A stretch of 64,000 nt of DNA from Stenopsyche tienmushanensis (Eukaryota; Arthropoda; Insecta; Trichoptera; Stenopsychidae), in the NCBI GenBank assembly GCA_008973525.1, contig WACJ01000131.1, positions 744,001 through 808,000 on the forward strand, written 5' to 3'. Below are positions 10,855-23,539 of this stretch, in pieces. The notes beneath the pieces were generated by a model that saw nothing but the letters and a program-made list of their open reading frames with translations, ran no database searches and was not told the DNA's origin. Position 1 is the stretch's first letter. Each line of letters opens with the position of its first letter. The position numbers were made by a program, and so were the translations under genes.

Positions 10855-13800
10855 GTCATCCCGAATGCAATCCCGAAATCTCTCCGTCATAATCTCTATA
10901 TCCGATTCATAATCTCCGTAATCAACATGCAAGAATGCTCTTTCTGTATTAATGGAATCCATTTGCAGCCATTTCCATAAAAAGGTTGATCAGCTTTGGT
11001 CTAGAGTCTAGACACTAGTGGAATATTGCATTTATTTAAATTTTTCCTGTTATTTTTTTTTGTATAAAATAGGCAATTGGAAATCTAAAAGTCATTATAG
11101 TGTTAACAAGCCGCGGATTTAATCTGTCCACATTGTCGCTAGCTCGATGCTTGTTGTTCTTTCGGTGCGTGTGTTTTGAATTTTATACTGGTGCCAAGAC
11201 AGATTTGTGCATTTGGGTCATCATCATGTCTTAAAAATCCAATGACTCAATGGGGTGCGTGATTCAAGCGAATATTTTTGCAATGCTGCCGGTGGATCCC
11301 TATCAACAGGATGGTTTGGTCCTTTCGTTTCGTTTTTCTTTTTTTTTTTGATAATTAGACATTAAGCAAAGAGGATTGCCTTGATTTTGAACGGTTGCAA
11401 AGATTTGAAAGTCGATTTATTGCTTAGTCGCGTTTTAGAAGTGTCGGGTTGGACTCGTTGCTCGAATCTGCAGCGGATTCGGTCGAATGAGGTCAAATGC
11501 ATTGCGGAAATCGAGTTTGGTCGAATCGCACTTGACCGTTACGCGATGGTTCGTCATGGCTGATGACCGTCTCTCGATGGCCAGATGAGGTCTTCGGATG
11601 GTCTTCTTTCGTCCTAGATCGAGTTCAGATCTGCAGCACATAGCGGGTTTATGTTTCAAATTTTGACGGAGCCCATTAGTGAGTCGCGGTTAAGTACTTC
11701 TTCATTATGCCCTATCTCGATACTTCCAAGGCAAACCGCAATCGAGCACCTAAGAGCTATATAATGGCAAGCGAAGACAATTCCCAACTATCGTCGGTTC
11801 ATGAAGTGTGTGTGTAGGTTGTGCGTATCCACTTTTAATTAAGTGATGGTGATGATTTTCACACACAGTCAGAACAGCTGTTTCATATTGCTTTTGCTCA
11901 AAAGGAAGAGTGTCGTTAAGTGAATTAGCATTCTTGCAAAGACGAACAATGATTGCCAACGTTTTTCCAGGTATGTACACACCATACTTATTTTTTTCCT
12001 GTGAAAATCGTATTAAATTCACGTTAATACTCATAGTTCTCATGTTTGCTCGAATCGTAAACGTCATCATATCAATATTTACATCGTCTGTGTAGAAAAT
12101 AACGAATTGTCTCATGAATAACATATCCACTGAGCAATCATCGTTCAGACGATTAAGGTTTATGATGTAGACACAACCGTAAATCGTTCAAAACAATGTC
12201 AATATTTTGGAATGACGTTGCCATGGACGAGAATTAAATGCTGAGATTAAACATAATATAAATCAATCCAAACGTTCAATCACACCATTTTCATGAGGAA
12301 AACGTTTGATTTTTCCTTCAATGCACATGGATAGCTCATCATCAATATCAACATTGAACGTAAATTATTTGAAAACAGAGCTTAAATTTTTGATGACTCG
12401 AACATCTTTCAAACAAAGACTCGTCGGTCCATATTATAAACAAGATCACACAAAAGGAAAACATAATTTAAACGCTGGATAGATCTTTTATTAAATCCAT
12501 TGAGTGAAAAATTCAATCGACTATGGCAATAATTAGAAGGTTTTCATATTGCAAATATTCATTACAGTCTCAACTTACTGAACGCAATTTCTTACTGCAG
12601 TTCGACGTCTATGTATCGCCACGCCGCACTTTTGGTGAAAATTTGACGCAAAAATAGCTTTATCTTTCTTATTTATAGTTATATCCTTGTGCAAAATGGA
12701 CGACTATTAAAATGCTAGAATTGTAATAAAAAGCTCTGTATAAATGATTTTTTAAATTAGTGACAGCAGTGATTATATAGTTTCTTGAAAAAATGACAAA
12801 AAGGGTTATAGTGGCTTTGATTCCGGACCACCAAATCCCGCCCTCATATTGGATCCTTATTCTGATGAAGAAATTTGGGTCCATTTAAATGCCAATAATA
12901 GGTGTGATGCAAAATCGTTCGCGGCGCTGTCTGTAGACGATGGTCCCGGCCACGAGTCGGCTACGATGAACGACAGAACATGTTTATGCTATTGGCGATA
13001 AATATAATATCGAACATTCGGCATAATCGGTATTTATTAAATTGTCACACGCCTGGTGGACGTCGGCCTCTTTTTGACAATTAAAATCTCCATCGCATTT
13101 CTTATTAGGATCAACACATTGATACATTTTTTTTTAAATATTAAATTGTTTATATAGGGCTGTTTAAATTTACTAATAATATTAATAAAAACAGTATTTT
13201 ACAAGGCATTCTGATCAATACATCTGGAGACAACGACTCATCGGTGAGTCGCTGGCGCTTAAGAGACGTTTCTAACTTGTTGTAATTTTTTTTTTAATTA
13301 ATGTATCAGAAATAACTGATGCTTAAGAATACGCTCAGTAAATTTCAAGTCGATATAAAAGAAATTCAGCATATTTATAGGCCGACATCCACTTTTTCCA
13401 AGCTCACGGAAGTGCTCCCACATGCCACTGGATGAGCATTATTTATGAAATTTGGCAGGCATGTGTATAATAAATGTCTTCATCGTATAGACTACAATTA
13501 TCCAAAACTATTCAAAAGTGTTTATATAATCTACAAAAAATGATGATAAAAACTCAATTTTTTCTTTGATCGCTCACTATTTTTTTATTTTCTAATATTT
13601 TTTCGTAATTATAGTCTAAGCTATAGATAATATTATACAAAGTAAAAATATGTTAATTTTTTTTGCTGCAAATCATCTGTCCAGGGCTTAAGACTTCCGT
13701 GGTGAAGAATGTCATCGATATATTTGGCTTCACCCACTCCCATTATTATACTTCATCAAACTTTATAAAATATTTTTATGTTCAATAAAGATCGCCTATT

Positions 13801-15390
13801 CAACATATTAAATATCAACATTCTATGTTTAATACTTTTTGCATAAAAAAATGTTAAAAAGTCTCCGATCTTGCTGCAAGATTATATATTGTAATGGTAG
13901 AACATTTTAAGGAACGAGTGAGATTACACGCACTAAATTGGGATGCATTATCGCCATATTCGATGCTTAAAGTTGATCATCAAGAAAGTTTTGGTATGTA
14001 AACGATCATTCCGCCATTTGTTTAACTGTTATCCTTATGTGGATAGAACATCTTCAAGTATGGCATTAGCGGATGAAAAGTCGTCAAAAGCGACTGCAAT
14101 TGCATCACCTTTGCTTGGTGTCTTTCCTTTTATGAGCGATTCAAAGCGATATTTTCAAAGTGCAGCCTTCATTCTTTGACATCATATATGGTGCCGAATT
14201 TCGATGATAATGGATGTGCCTGGTATGGTAAAAATTCAATAGTCGTTGCTTGGACGTCTGTTAATGAAATGCTAAATATTTGACTGCGTCACAAATTTGT
14301 TCTTCCGCCTTTGGTTATTAATTCACAACACCTTTCTTTGTACGAAATCGTTTATAAATCAGTAATCATGTTTACAGAGCACATCTTCCGCATTCAGCAA
14401 GGTCGCAACTATCAATATAATTCCAATATTCACGGCAGTCTAAGCCCAAATTTCATCAGATGCTCATATTTTTGTAATAATAAATAAGTCTCGGCTGTCT
14501 TAAAAAGGTCTCGTTACGACTCGTTTGGCCTTCGACGTGTTACAAATCTACATCCTGAATTATTAATTTCTTCGCCGGGTTATGACGGAATTACTAATTT
14601 TTTGTGTGTTTAATCGCGATCAAATGTTTCAGACACGTTGAGCAATCGAAAGGTCAAACATTTGAATCGTGATGCAATAAGAAAACATTTCACGCGTTAT
14701 GAAATCAAAATTTTCAGCAAAAACGCTACGAAACGCGCGCCCTTGATTACGGCGGTGGGCGAACGGTCCACCTTGATTATGGAATAATAACACTCAATAT
14801 TCCGGGTTGTTGACCCTCTATTTATTGATATAGCTATTTTTTATCTTCTGCATACGCGCGTGGTTGTATTTAAGACGTCATCGCTTAGGAAGATCCAAAT
14901 AACTGCGATCGCACAACAGTTTCATTGAAGCTTTTGTCTGGCTTTACTGTTAAATCTCGAAGAGATTCCTGTTGACTCTTGGCGCCCGATTCGCATAAAT
15001 GCTATAGTTATCAAGGCGGCGAATTCGACGCACGTATGTCCACATGGAGATAACCTTAAATTGATAGAAAGCATGTACGATAAGGCCATCTTCTTGGATA
15101 TTTGATATCGGCAATCGTGTGAAGAAACATTTTAAATCAATGGCGAATATTAAGATTTTTATGTCAACAGACGTCATTAGGCTGTGATTTTAACCTTGTA
15201 AGAATAAACATTAGCCTTTTCCAAATGCTATCAAATCACGTATTCATCAGGGCCCTTGTAATCAAAGATTAGACTTATTTTTTATTTTTTGATTTGCCAA
15301 CCAACGTGTTTTGATTGTGTCAGAAATATTACATGCGTATTCAAAGATGTCGCCCAAAATTACGAACACGAAATGTATCGCGATGTATCC
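10855..15390. other. long intergenic stretch, no gene recognised
   Basis: Several open frames exist, for example 11750-12130 (-), 13943-14179 (+, mirrored by a stop-containing minus frame) and 14950-15177 (-). None has a family I recognise, splice support or convincing coding character. The minus-strand reading at 14000-14180 and 14870-15180 looks faintly protein-like and may be decayed transposon or pseudogene sequence. Confidence 0.35.
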
Positions 15391-15394
15391 AATC

Positions 15395-15660
15395 CATTCC
15401 CTGCCGGTGATGTATTTACTACACCTCGACTCTAATAATGGGAATATCGACATGAAATATAATAGATACGGAGTTCAGAATTTTTGTATTCCTCCGTAAT
15501 ATAATCACGAATCACATCAAAGTATTATAGTATACAAGTATTCATCTGCAGCGACGGAAATAAGTAATTTGTCGGAAAATCGGGAATTTTGCGAGTTTTA
15601 GTCTCAGCAGAAAGCAATTTTATCAGTCATATTGATGGTGTTATGCGAAAATGGGGGCTC
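15395..15660 (+). repeat. repeat family A copy
   Basis: CCCTGCCGGTGATGTATTTAC, the TCTAATAATGGGAATATCG core, ATTCCTCCGTAATATAATCAC, then GCGACGGAAATAAGTAATTTG and GTCTCAGCAGAAAG: the same order as the other A copies. Small open frames here (15262-15499) are by-products. Confidence 0.85.
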
Positions 15661-15664
15661 ACGC

Positions 15665-18600
15665 AGTCATCAACTCGAACTAGCATTTAAATATCTGTTT
15701 AAATAACTTTAGCATTATTTCTTCGTGTTACAAATTTATATGTTCATCAACGGTGACGAAGTATAATAAAACATCACCCCGGTTTCACCTCGATCGATAC
15801 CTTAATGTCAACCTTCTGCCCTATATAGAAAAGTTGCAAATGCTCTGACGTATATTGGATGCATATTAGCATTAAGCATTCAGAGGTAGTATTTAATTTT
15901 TTGAATTGTGACGCAGAAGGAATAATTACTGTACAATTGCAAGCGGCCTTGTAAAAATAAAAAAAGACGGGGTTACCGTGCAAGCCTGTCAATTTCTAAT
16001 TTTCTTCTAAAAAAATCAATTTTGCATCAAATTGACGAAATTTGGATAAATACGTCACTAGAGCTCTTATACGTGCCGACTACCGGATGATGGTTACAGA
16101 AGAATCGATGAATGCGATGAACGCAAATCAAATATATCTAAGAGCAGATGTAAAGCTTCGAAAACAAGTTAAGTTTTAAGACATCGTCCATAACCATCAG
16201 CACCTTTTAAGTCTTGGGATCCGACCGCTAGTCTTGGTGGCGGGTCCAATCTAACCATCCTGCATTGACTGATGAAATATTAGATATGTATCAATAGATG
16301 CGTTCCGCATTGAATCACAATAATTTCGCCCTAAATATTTGGTAGCATTCCACGGGCACATATTCTACTGAACAAATAATTATCTTCCTATGGTAGATTT
16401 AGAAATGCTTAACGAGTGTAAAGCAAGTTCCATTACCTTAGCGGCTGATAAGAATTGAGGAATCTAAATGTAGCTTGAAACCCGTGATCTGAAATATGTA
16501 TTTTGAGCACAAATCTTTATTCTAGGAATCCATAATCTCTGATGCTTTTATGCGATTTTGAAGTTATGCGGTTTTCAAAAATAATGGGACCTATCGCTCA
16601 TTTTTATTTAGAGGACAAAGCTTTTTTTTGTGCGAATGCGCATTAAAAAAATCTAAAATTAACACCAGTGCAAGTCACAACCGTTATAATGTGAGTGCGT
16701 ATTGGGCGATGAGCGAACGGAATTGTTTATAAATCTGGCAACTCTTCTCAAAAGCTCAAGAATTGCATGTCTTCATAACACGAACTGCGTAAAAAAATAA
16801 TGATAAAATCGTCGCATAATTTAACCCTTTGGGTGTGGCGCTAATTTAAAATCATGATAAACATAGATGCTATATTTGCATGTCCGCCACTTATCAATCG
16901 TTTCATTGTATCATCATTATTAGTCGATAAATTTGGGTTGACGATCTATACAATCGTACGATGTACGCAATATACTCTCTCCATCTCTGTTTCTCAGCAA
17001 ACTCAACGCGCAAGACCGTCTCTGTTTGTCGCCAAGTTCAGCGTGTAAGATTGCTATTTGACGAATAAATGTATGCTGATTGATAAAGATAATTTGTAGG
17101 ATTATCGAGCAAAATAAACTGTAATAAAGCAATTTTAAGATAAATATGTATTGGACTTTTATTTATATGCGATTTTTGATACATTCACATCACAATGATT
17201 TGAAGTTATGCGGTTTTTAATAAAAATGGAACTTATCCCTCAGTTTTCTATGTAGTTCAACTCTTTTTTTATGCGACTCCCCGTAGAACGTATGTATCGC
17301 ATAAAAACAGACCCAAGTCCGCACTTTTGGTGGAATTTTATATGAACAAGGGAGATGAGGTGATTGCCTTTTTATGCAAAGTGTATGATCAACCTTCAGG
17401 ATTTACAGCAGCATTGATGAACAGTCCAGATATATATTTTTCATAAAAACTGGTGGAAAACACTGTGCATTGCATTCATGAAGATGTACGTAGCCTTCCA
17501 TGACAGCTATATATATATATAACGGAATTGAGGGATCTTTATGATAGTCATCGATCGTTGGCCATATGGTATCTGAAGGTCTTGATCTTTTCTTCGCTCA
17601 GCTCAGCAACTGGTAATTTGTGTTCGACTTCTTCGAAAGCGATAGCCGCTGAAGTATTATTCAATTATGCTTCCGCTGTTATCAGCCTGGAAAATTTTCC
17701 ATTATCCAAATATTTCCACAAGCGACTCATTGCTGCTGTCTTCGCCCGGGGCGAATTAGGAAATTGTATTCCGAACACGTGAGCGTTGCCACCGATTAGG
17801 TCCGATAAGAATCGAAGTGCGTAGTGACTAAATGATGTGGATTATTATTCATGTCGTCGAGGCCAATTTAGCATTCACACCGTTAAGCTATGATGAGATC
17901 TGAGAGCTGGTTGCATTTTGGCATCGCTTATGGAACTCAGCATAGGGAAACTGTTGAGGCCGTGCCAAGTGAAACTCGTTTTGTTGTCACATTGCCGGGC
18001 TACGAAGGAAATGTGAAATGTAGCAGCCAGAGTGGACGTGCTGACCCGTGTTCTTTGCTCCTTTTTACGGGATGAGACCACTGGCCCATAAAACCAATAA
18101 ACCAGGATATCTATCCACGTAGAAAAACCCAATTAAGGCCACCGTTTCGAAAGGCTCAACCTTTTGCAAGGGGTCGACATATTCCGTCCAGCAGCAACAC
18201 ATTGCGAACCTGCCGATGCAGCAATATAGAACGGCATATTTGTCCACCGTGCAAACATGCCCATGTTGAATCGATTGATTTGAATGGAAATATTGGCACA
18301 TTAAAATCGCATAAGATGACGCAGAACGCGTTATTTACTATTGATATCATCATGATAACGATGCATGTTTGATTCAAATTTGCTGCTCGTAAATTATTAG
18401 GCGAACAATGACTAAAGACAGCTCATAGAGCGAAATTTCACAATGCTGATTAATGAATCGCATTATATCAATCGACTGACATTAGCACAAGAGGCGTTTT
18501 ATACCATTGCATGGCAACAACCCCTACTAGAATTCTAACGGCATCCATATGCTCAAAATAAGGTTGCACATTAACGATCACCTTCTATTACTGGCACAAC

Positions 18601-18840
18601 GTCCTGTGGACTTATTCTGATGCTTCGTTACAAATTCATCTCCATTATGTGCTCAATGTCGATGATGTTAATAATTCATGCATCTAATAGTGCTGTGTGG
18701 AATAAATTCAAAATGCCCTCAAAATATATAAACCCTCTTATTGCTGAACAACGATTTGCTTCATAAAACATTATATGAAACTCGAGGATGGACAAAAATG
18801 AAGATTCAAAAAGAGAAAAAAAAGAGGGTGGCTTGAATGG
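15665..18840. other. intergenic, decayed coding-like patches
   Basis: Family E recurs at 16195-16260. The region 17528-18380 read on the minus strand gives stretches that look like broken protein sequence in shifting frames (for example around AIAFEEVEHKLPVAELSEEK near 17590-17650), interrupted by stops. I do not recognise the family. It may be an old pseudogene or transposon. A short TA run lies at 17505-17522. Confidence 0.35.
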
Positions 18841-18849
18841 ATAGGGGTA

Positions 18850-19105
18850 GCAACTGTCTAATCTATGTATACATATATACAGTAAGTATATATTTATCAA
18901 ATTGTTATATTAACCTTTCCCTACCGGTGATGTATTTACTACACATCGACTCTAATAATGGGTATATCGATATGAAATATATTAGATACGGGGTTCAGAA
19001 TTTTTGTATTCTTCCGTAATATAACTACGAATCACATCAAAGTATTATAGTATATAAGTATTCACCTGCAGCGATGGAAATAAATAATTTGTTGGGGAAA
19101 TCGCT
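18850..19105 (+). repeat. repeat family A copy
   Basis: TCTAATCTATGTATACATATA, CCCTACCGGTGATGTATTTAC, then the TCTAATAATGGGTATATCG core and TTCTTCCGTAATATAACTACG; diverges after TAATTTGTTGGGGAAATCG. A third clear plus-strand copy. Confidence 0.85.
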
Positions 19106-19109
19106 AATT

Positions 19110-20640
19110 TATTTCGCAATGTGTTCCTTCTTTGATTGGCTCGGATTTCTTCCCTTATTTATAGTATATCGGTTGGCACCGCATCCAGTTGTCGATGCAG
19201 TGCGAGTGCTGCACGAATTGGCGCCCATTTGGCGTGCTATCAATGCGCTTCGCCGCTCAAGCGTATCGCGACAGGTGACGAAAATACGATACGGACAAGA
19301 TTGCATTGCAAGATAAAGGCGACAAACAGATAGCATGTCCTCGTTAAAAAACCTGATCAGCGGCAAAAACTGAATTTGTAATTGAAGAACATTAATATAA
19401 ACGTGAAAAAGTTGCGTCTTGTATATGCAAATTTATTTTGAGCAAAACCAAGTGTCTGTATGCTGGGGTAGTTCCTGAAGTTTTTTTTATAAAAGTTAAA
19501 ATTCAGATTGCGTGAAAAAAGCGCATGAGATTCTTATGCGTTGTTTTTTTTAAAATTTGTTGACGGAAATTGTTAGCTAAAATATGAAGCTGTGTATTGT
19601 GTAATATATAATAAAATGGGCTTTTTAATTTAATTAATTTTAATCTATTTTTGCCTATTAATTTGTTGCGAAAATAAAAGGACAGCATACCGCGCAAGCC
19701 TTCTAGTTTACTTTCTGAAGGAGTAGATTTTGCAAAGGAGTGGTGATACTCGGCTAATGACGCCACTCCAGAACAGTCAAGCGGGAATAACAAAATGGGT
19801 CAGCGATAAGAATGATGCCCTTATCTTCATTATCAAAACAAACGTCTACTCTCAAGACAACACGAACGAAAGTCGTCTTATATTTGTTGCAAGAGCTTAA
19901 TAGCTTATCCGACGATAGCGATATACCTAATTTTTTAAACGGTTAATGCTTTAGATTACGATTTTTTGTTGAATAGTAAGTATGAAAATTTAAAAGAGAA
20001 TGTTCAGACGTGTAGGGGCACCTTTACCATCGATGCACGAGTGTATGATGAGACGCAAGATCTGCGTCTGTTTTACTTGTCAAGCGTCGCTTGGCCAATC
20101 ATTTGGCAAGCATTTTAAGCGCCGATGCCCCTTCATCCCCCCTGTGCTTCTCAACAAATAAGGATCTTTAAAATGTGGCACATAACACAATACCTTTTTT
20201 TGTGTTCGTGCATAGATTGGCATCTTGTACGCCCATTTGTATTCCGGTTGGAAGTGAACTATTGTAGTTTATTTAAACGTATTGTTCGCTCTTATTTATA
20301 GTATGGAGGCGATGAGTCACTATGTAGGTTGTATAATAATATGAAAATAGTCCGGTAGTATGATGTAATTGCACAATCGCAATTATTTATTAATAAATCA
20401 CTCCCAACAAAATACAAACACTATGCTCCATTTATTTTGCGATTACGATCATCGCTGTTATTGCGAATTGGACAAATTTGTTTGTGTTTGGGGGGTCGCA
20501 AATCGCCGGTCGACGAACTTCTGGGAAGAAGATAATGAGTGGGAAATTGAAAATAAATAAATCTTGGAAATTTTGTATGAGATGCTGGATTGTATTGACC
20601 CTTTAAAGAGGTAAGACACAGAGTTGTGTTCGAATTCCAG
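19110..20640. other. intergenic, no gene recognised
   Basis: Overlapping frames on both strands at 19109-19366 are mirror images and unrecognised. No RNA gene or conserved protein seen. Confidence 0.35.
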
Positions 20641-20644
20641 TGAT

Positions 20645-20860
20645 TCAGAAAGAGCATTTTTACACATGACAGAGACGGAGAGTATCTTGCACATTTCCTT
20701 TGGAGAGAAACAGACAGAGATCGCCAGTGTTTATTTATCTATGTACAAGCTTCATACACGGTGCGACGGTCCTGATAGATAGAGTAGATTTGTACAAATG
20801 ATAAGTGGCAGACATACAAATATAGCATCTAAGTTTATGATGATTTCAAAGGGTTGAGAT
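20645..20860 (+). repeat. repeat family D copy
   Basis: CAGAAAGAGCATTTTTACACA, then GTGCGACGGTCCTGATAGATA and ACATACAAATATAGCATCTAA: the same motif order as at 5447-5725, more diverged. Confidence 0.5.
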
Positions 20861-20869
20861 GTTTTTTTT

Positions 20870-21715
20870 TTAATGGGAATTGGGGTGTTTTGGAACGCCT
20901 TCCATATGCATATTCACGTGCGAACGTTAGTCATCTAGAAGGCGTGGAAATGGTTGTGAAATATGAAAAAAAAATGTTCATTGTATGCTAACAATGATTT
21001 TTTTCACATTGAATTGCGTGAAAATATTATGTAACATATGTATAATCACCGGGATTGTTCTTCGGGCAATGAATCGAATTGTGCCTTGTGGTTTATTGTC
21101 AGAAGCATTAATTGTCTGCACAACAATAGAAGAAATGACCGACTCACACTCCGAAGAAAATGCGAAAAGATGGCAGTGATTTATAGACTCATTCAAGCGT
21201 CAGTGATTCTCAAAGCGTGCACAGATTGAATATTTGTGAGGACTTGTGTCCGAAATCGTTTCCGCCATCGAGCCATCAATCGATTTTTCGTGACCTTTTT
21301 TCGTATTGTTGCGTCGAATCCGGCGCTTGGATGACATTTGGCTGACCCGATTCTTGCCTTGGCACAGCGCTTAAAAATCTATCAAAGACCCCATTTTAAA
21401 CACCTTTCGCATCGCAAACATTCGACCACCTTCGATCGAATCCGTCGATCACAATAATATTTGTGTTTGAGATTCGAACACTTGCGTCCTTGGTGACATA
21501 CTGGTAGCATATTGAGCGTAAAAGCCTGCGATGTCACATAATCTCAAACGCTAAATCGGATTATGTGACATAATATCCGTTTTCATCCCCTATTTACATT
21601 GACACTTTTTGCACCCTCATATATCCTACGGATTCATGATTAAATGATGGTCATTCGTGCATTGGAGATCATAGATGTTAGCCCTGCCTTCAAGCAGCTT
21701 CCTACCGAATCTTTA
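20870..21715. other. intergenic, no gene recognised
   Basis: The open frames around 20978-21229 overlap on both strands and are unrecognised. Two copies of a TATGTGACATAAT-like phrase around 21530-21570 form a small imperfect repeat. Confidence 0.3.
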
Positions 21716-21717
21716 GT

Positions 21718-22390
21718 CGTTTGGATTGATAAACAGCCCACCTAATTAATCTTCTTCAAGCAACCTTTGTAATGAGAGTTTGCAATCGTTTTGTAGACAT
21801 GTTCGGATATTCTGATCGCGAGACGTTTATTCGTCATGTCAGTGGTCCGAAAATCGGACCTGTTGGATACACAGATATTGTGGCTACTCTTTTAGGGCAT
21901 TTTCGAGGATAAATGCGTACCTGCGCCCTCAGAGGCTAACTTATATTGGTGGCTCGCGGCAAATGAGGTCGCGAACGAGTCTAGACTTCCCCCCACAAAT
22001 AAAACTATATATTTATCTATTTTACTAATTTATGTTGCTATCTTAGCTAGTTTTTTTTAGTTTTAAGTTACAAAAATCTAGCTAATTTATCCGCCGCGCT
22101 CAGAGCGCATGTGACCACTGGAAGTTGAGAATGAACGAGTCCTCGCGTACATGGACAGGTTTTGCATCGTCCATCTTGTGCACAGCTTTCTCATGTCCAA
22201 ATATTCAGTCAATATGCAATGTACAGCATTTTGTGAAAGACCTACCATGTCTTCCAGTTTGCACACTTACAGTCAACTCGACTCTAATAATATGAATATC
22301 GATATGAAATACGGGGTTCAGAATTTTTCAGAATTTCATATGGTGTACCAAATACATATCATGGTAGTGCGCAGGTGTTTTTTAAAACAA
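21718..22390 (-). mobile_element. chimeric A/mariner/B element, near-complete
   Basis: Read on the minus strand it runs from the left part (ATGATATGTATTTGGTACAC near 22365) through an A-core fragment (22265-22320) and a mariner piece encoding the helix-turn-helix end (MRKLC-like, near 22190) to repeat B, whose hairpin lies near 21845-21862 and which ends near 21720. The order is identical to that at 49930-50830. The transposase part is cut short after MRKLC, so the copy cannot code for an active enzyme. Confidence 0.8.
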
Positions 22391-22394
22391 CAAC

Positions 22395-23170
22395 CGCCAC
22401 GTTAGATCGGGTACTTTTGGTTGAAATTACACACGTATTTCCATATTTTAATTGTATTAAATATTTATAAATGTTATCCATCTAATAAATATAGCAAATT
22501 GTATTTTTAAAAAATGGAAATCCAAAAAAAATAAAAATCTTAAAATGTTTTGGCATACTGACAAAAAAGTTTAAGAAACTTCCATATGATTTATCATCAT
22601 ACAAAATAATATGCATTAGGGATTCCTGATCATCTTATTCAAGGAATCCTTATCGTCCTGGATTCATTTCGACTATACTTAACACTATAAATACCGTGTG
22701 CACATATCAATTTTTTGCCCAAATTCAAGATATACAAGACCAAGCCCAAAGATATACAAGATTGATTTAAGCTGCGCGGTCCTGAGAGAAAATTGGATTT
22801 GTGTGGATAAGTAATTAATCAAGGGTTTAATTCTTTGCGGTATTTATTGAGTTAAGATATTAACATCCATTATGCATCTCTATTTTGAATTATGTTCATG
22901 GGTACGAATAGATTGCATCCCGCCAGCAGTGTGTTGGACACACATTGACCCAAATGTCTGACCTCCTAAGCACCCAACCTCCCTTATTTTGCATGATAGC
23001 GAACGGTTTAATGTCCTCAATTTTGTTGCTCATATTAAGTGGCAGCTTACCCAGGCTATAATTACGTCTTCTAAATTCAATGTCGTACAGCATGCGAGTT
23101 GTCTTTCCTTTTCGGTTCAGCTAATGTCGAAATCGCACGCATTGTATTCAACGGTAGAATTCCAGTTCCT
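22395..23170. other. intergenic, no gene recognised
   Basis: A family-D fragment (GCGCGGTCCTGAGAGAAAATTGG) lies near 22772. The minus frame 22896-23093 is unrecognised. No other feature seen. Confidence 0.35.
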
Positions 23171-23175
23171 GTTTA

Positions 23176-23532
23176 CTAACTCCGGATTCTTCGAGCTTCA
23201 TGCATCCGCGGGCAAGGCAGGTGCTGCAAGAACTTAAATGGGAAAAAATCTTCAATGGGTTTCGTTCTTCCCTTTCGGCACGAGACATATCGTGATAGCA
23301 TGCTTTTAATATCTCGTCTTACTATAAACACGCGATTGAATTCATCGTCATGTGCCCGCGGGCTGTCGAGCCGGATCAAAGAAAGTGAATCTTCAATAGG
23401 CTGCCGTTGAATGCCATCGTTACCCGGTGGAAATAACTTTGGCCGATTTAAACACCGAAACGTTTCGATTTGAGCATCTCCAGCAACGTTTGCGCCGCCA
23501 TTCGTCTTAATTATAGCACTATTTGCTCTCAT
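23176..23532 (-). CDS. unrecognised 118-codon open frame
   Basis: The minus strand has an ATG-started frame of 118 codons. It is rich in arginine, with no obvious signal peptide, membrane segment or known motif. Codon use is not strikingly different from chance. Another minus-strand frame in the same interval also looks faintly coding but has stops, which suggests decayed coding sequence rather than an intact gene. No splice partner or promoter was found. I cannot name it; it may be a transposon relic or chance. Confidence 0.2.
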   Translation of the reverse strand: MRANSAIIKTNGGANVAGDAQIETFRCLNRPKLFPPGNDGIQRQPIEDSLSLIRLDSPRAHDDEFNRVFIVRRDIKSMLSRYVSCRKGRTKPIEDFFPFKFLQHLPCPRMHEARRIRS

Positions 23533-23539
23533 AGGAAAA

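Noticed and set aside
23176..23532. Host gene with the 118-codon frame
   Set aside because: No known motif, no splice partner and no promoter; kept only as a low-confidence entry.
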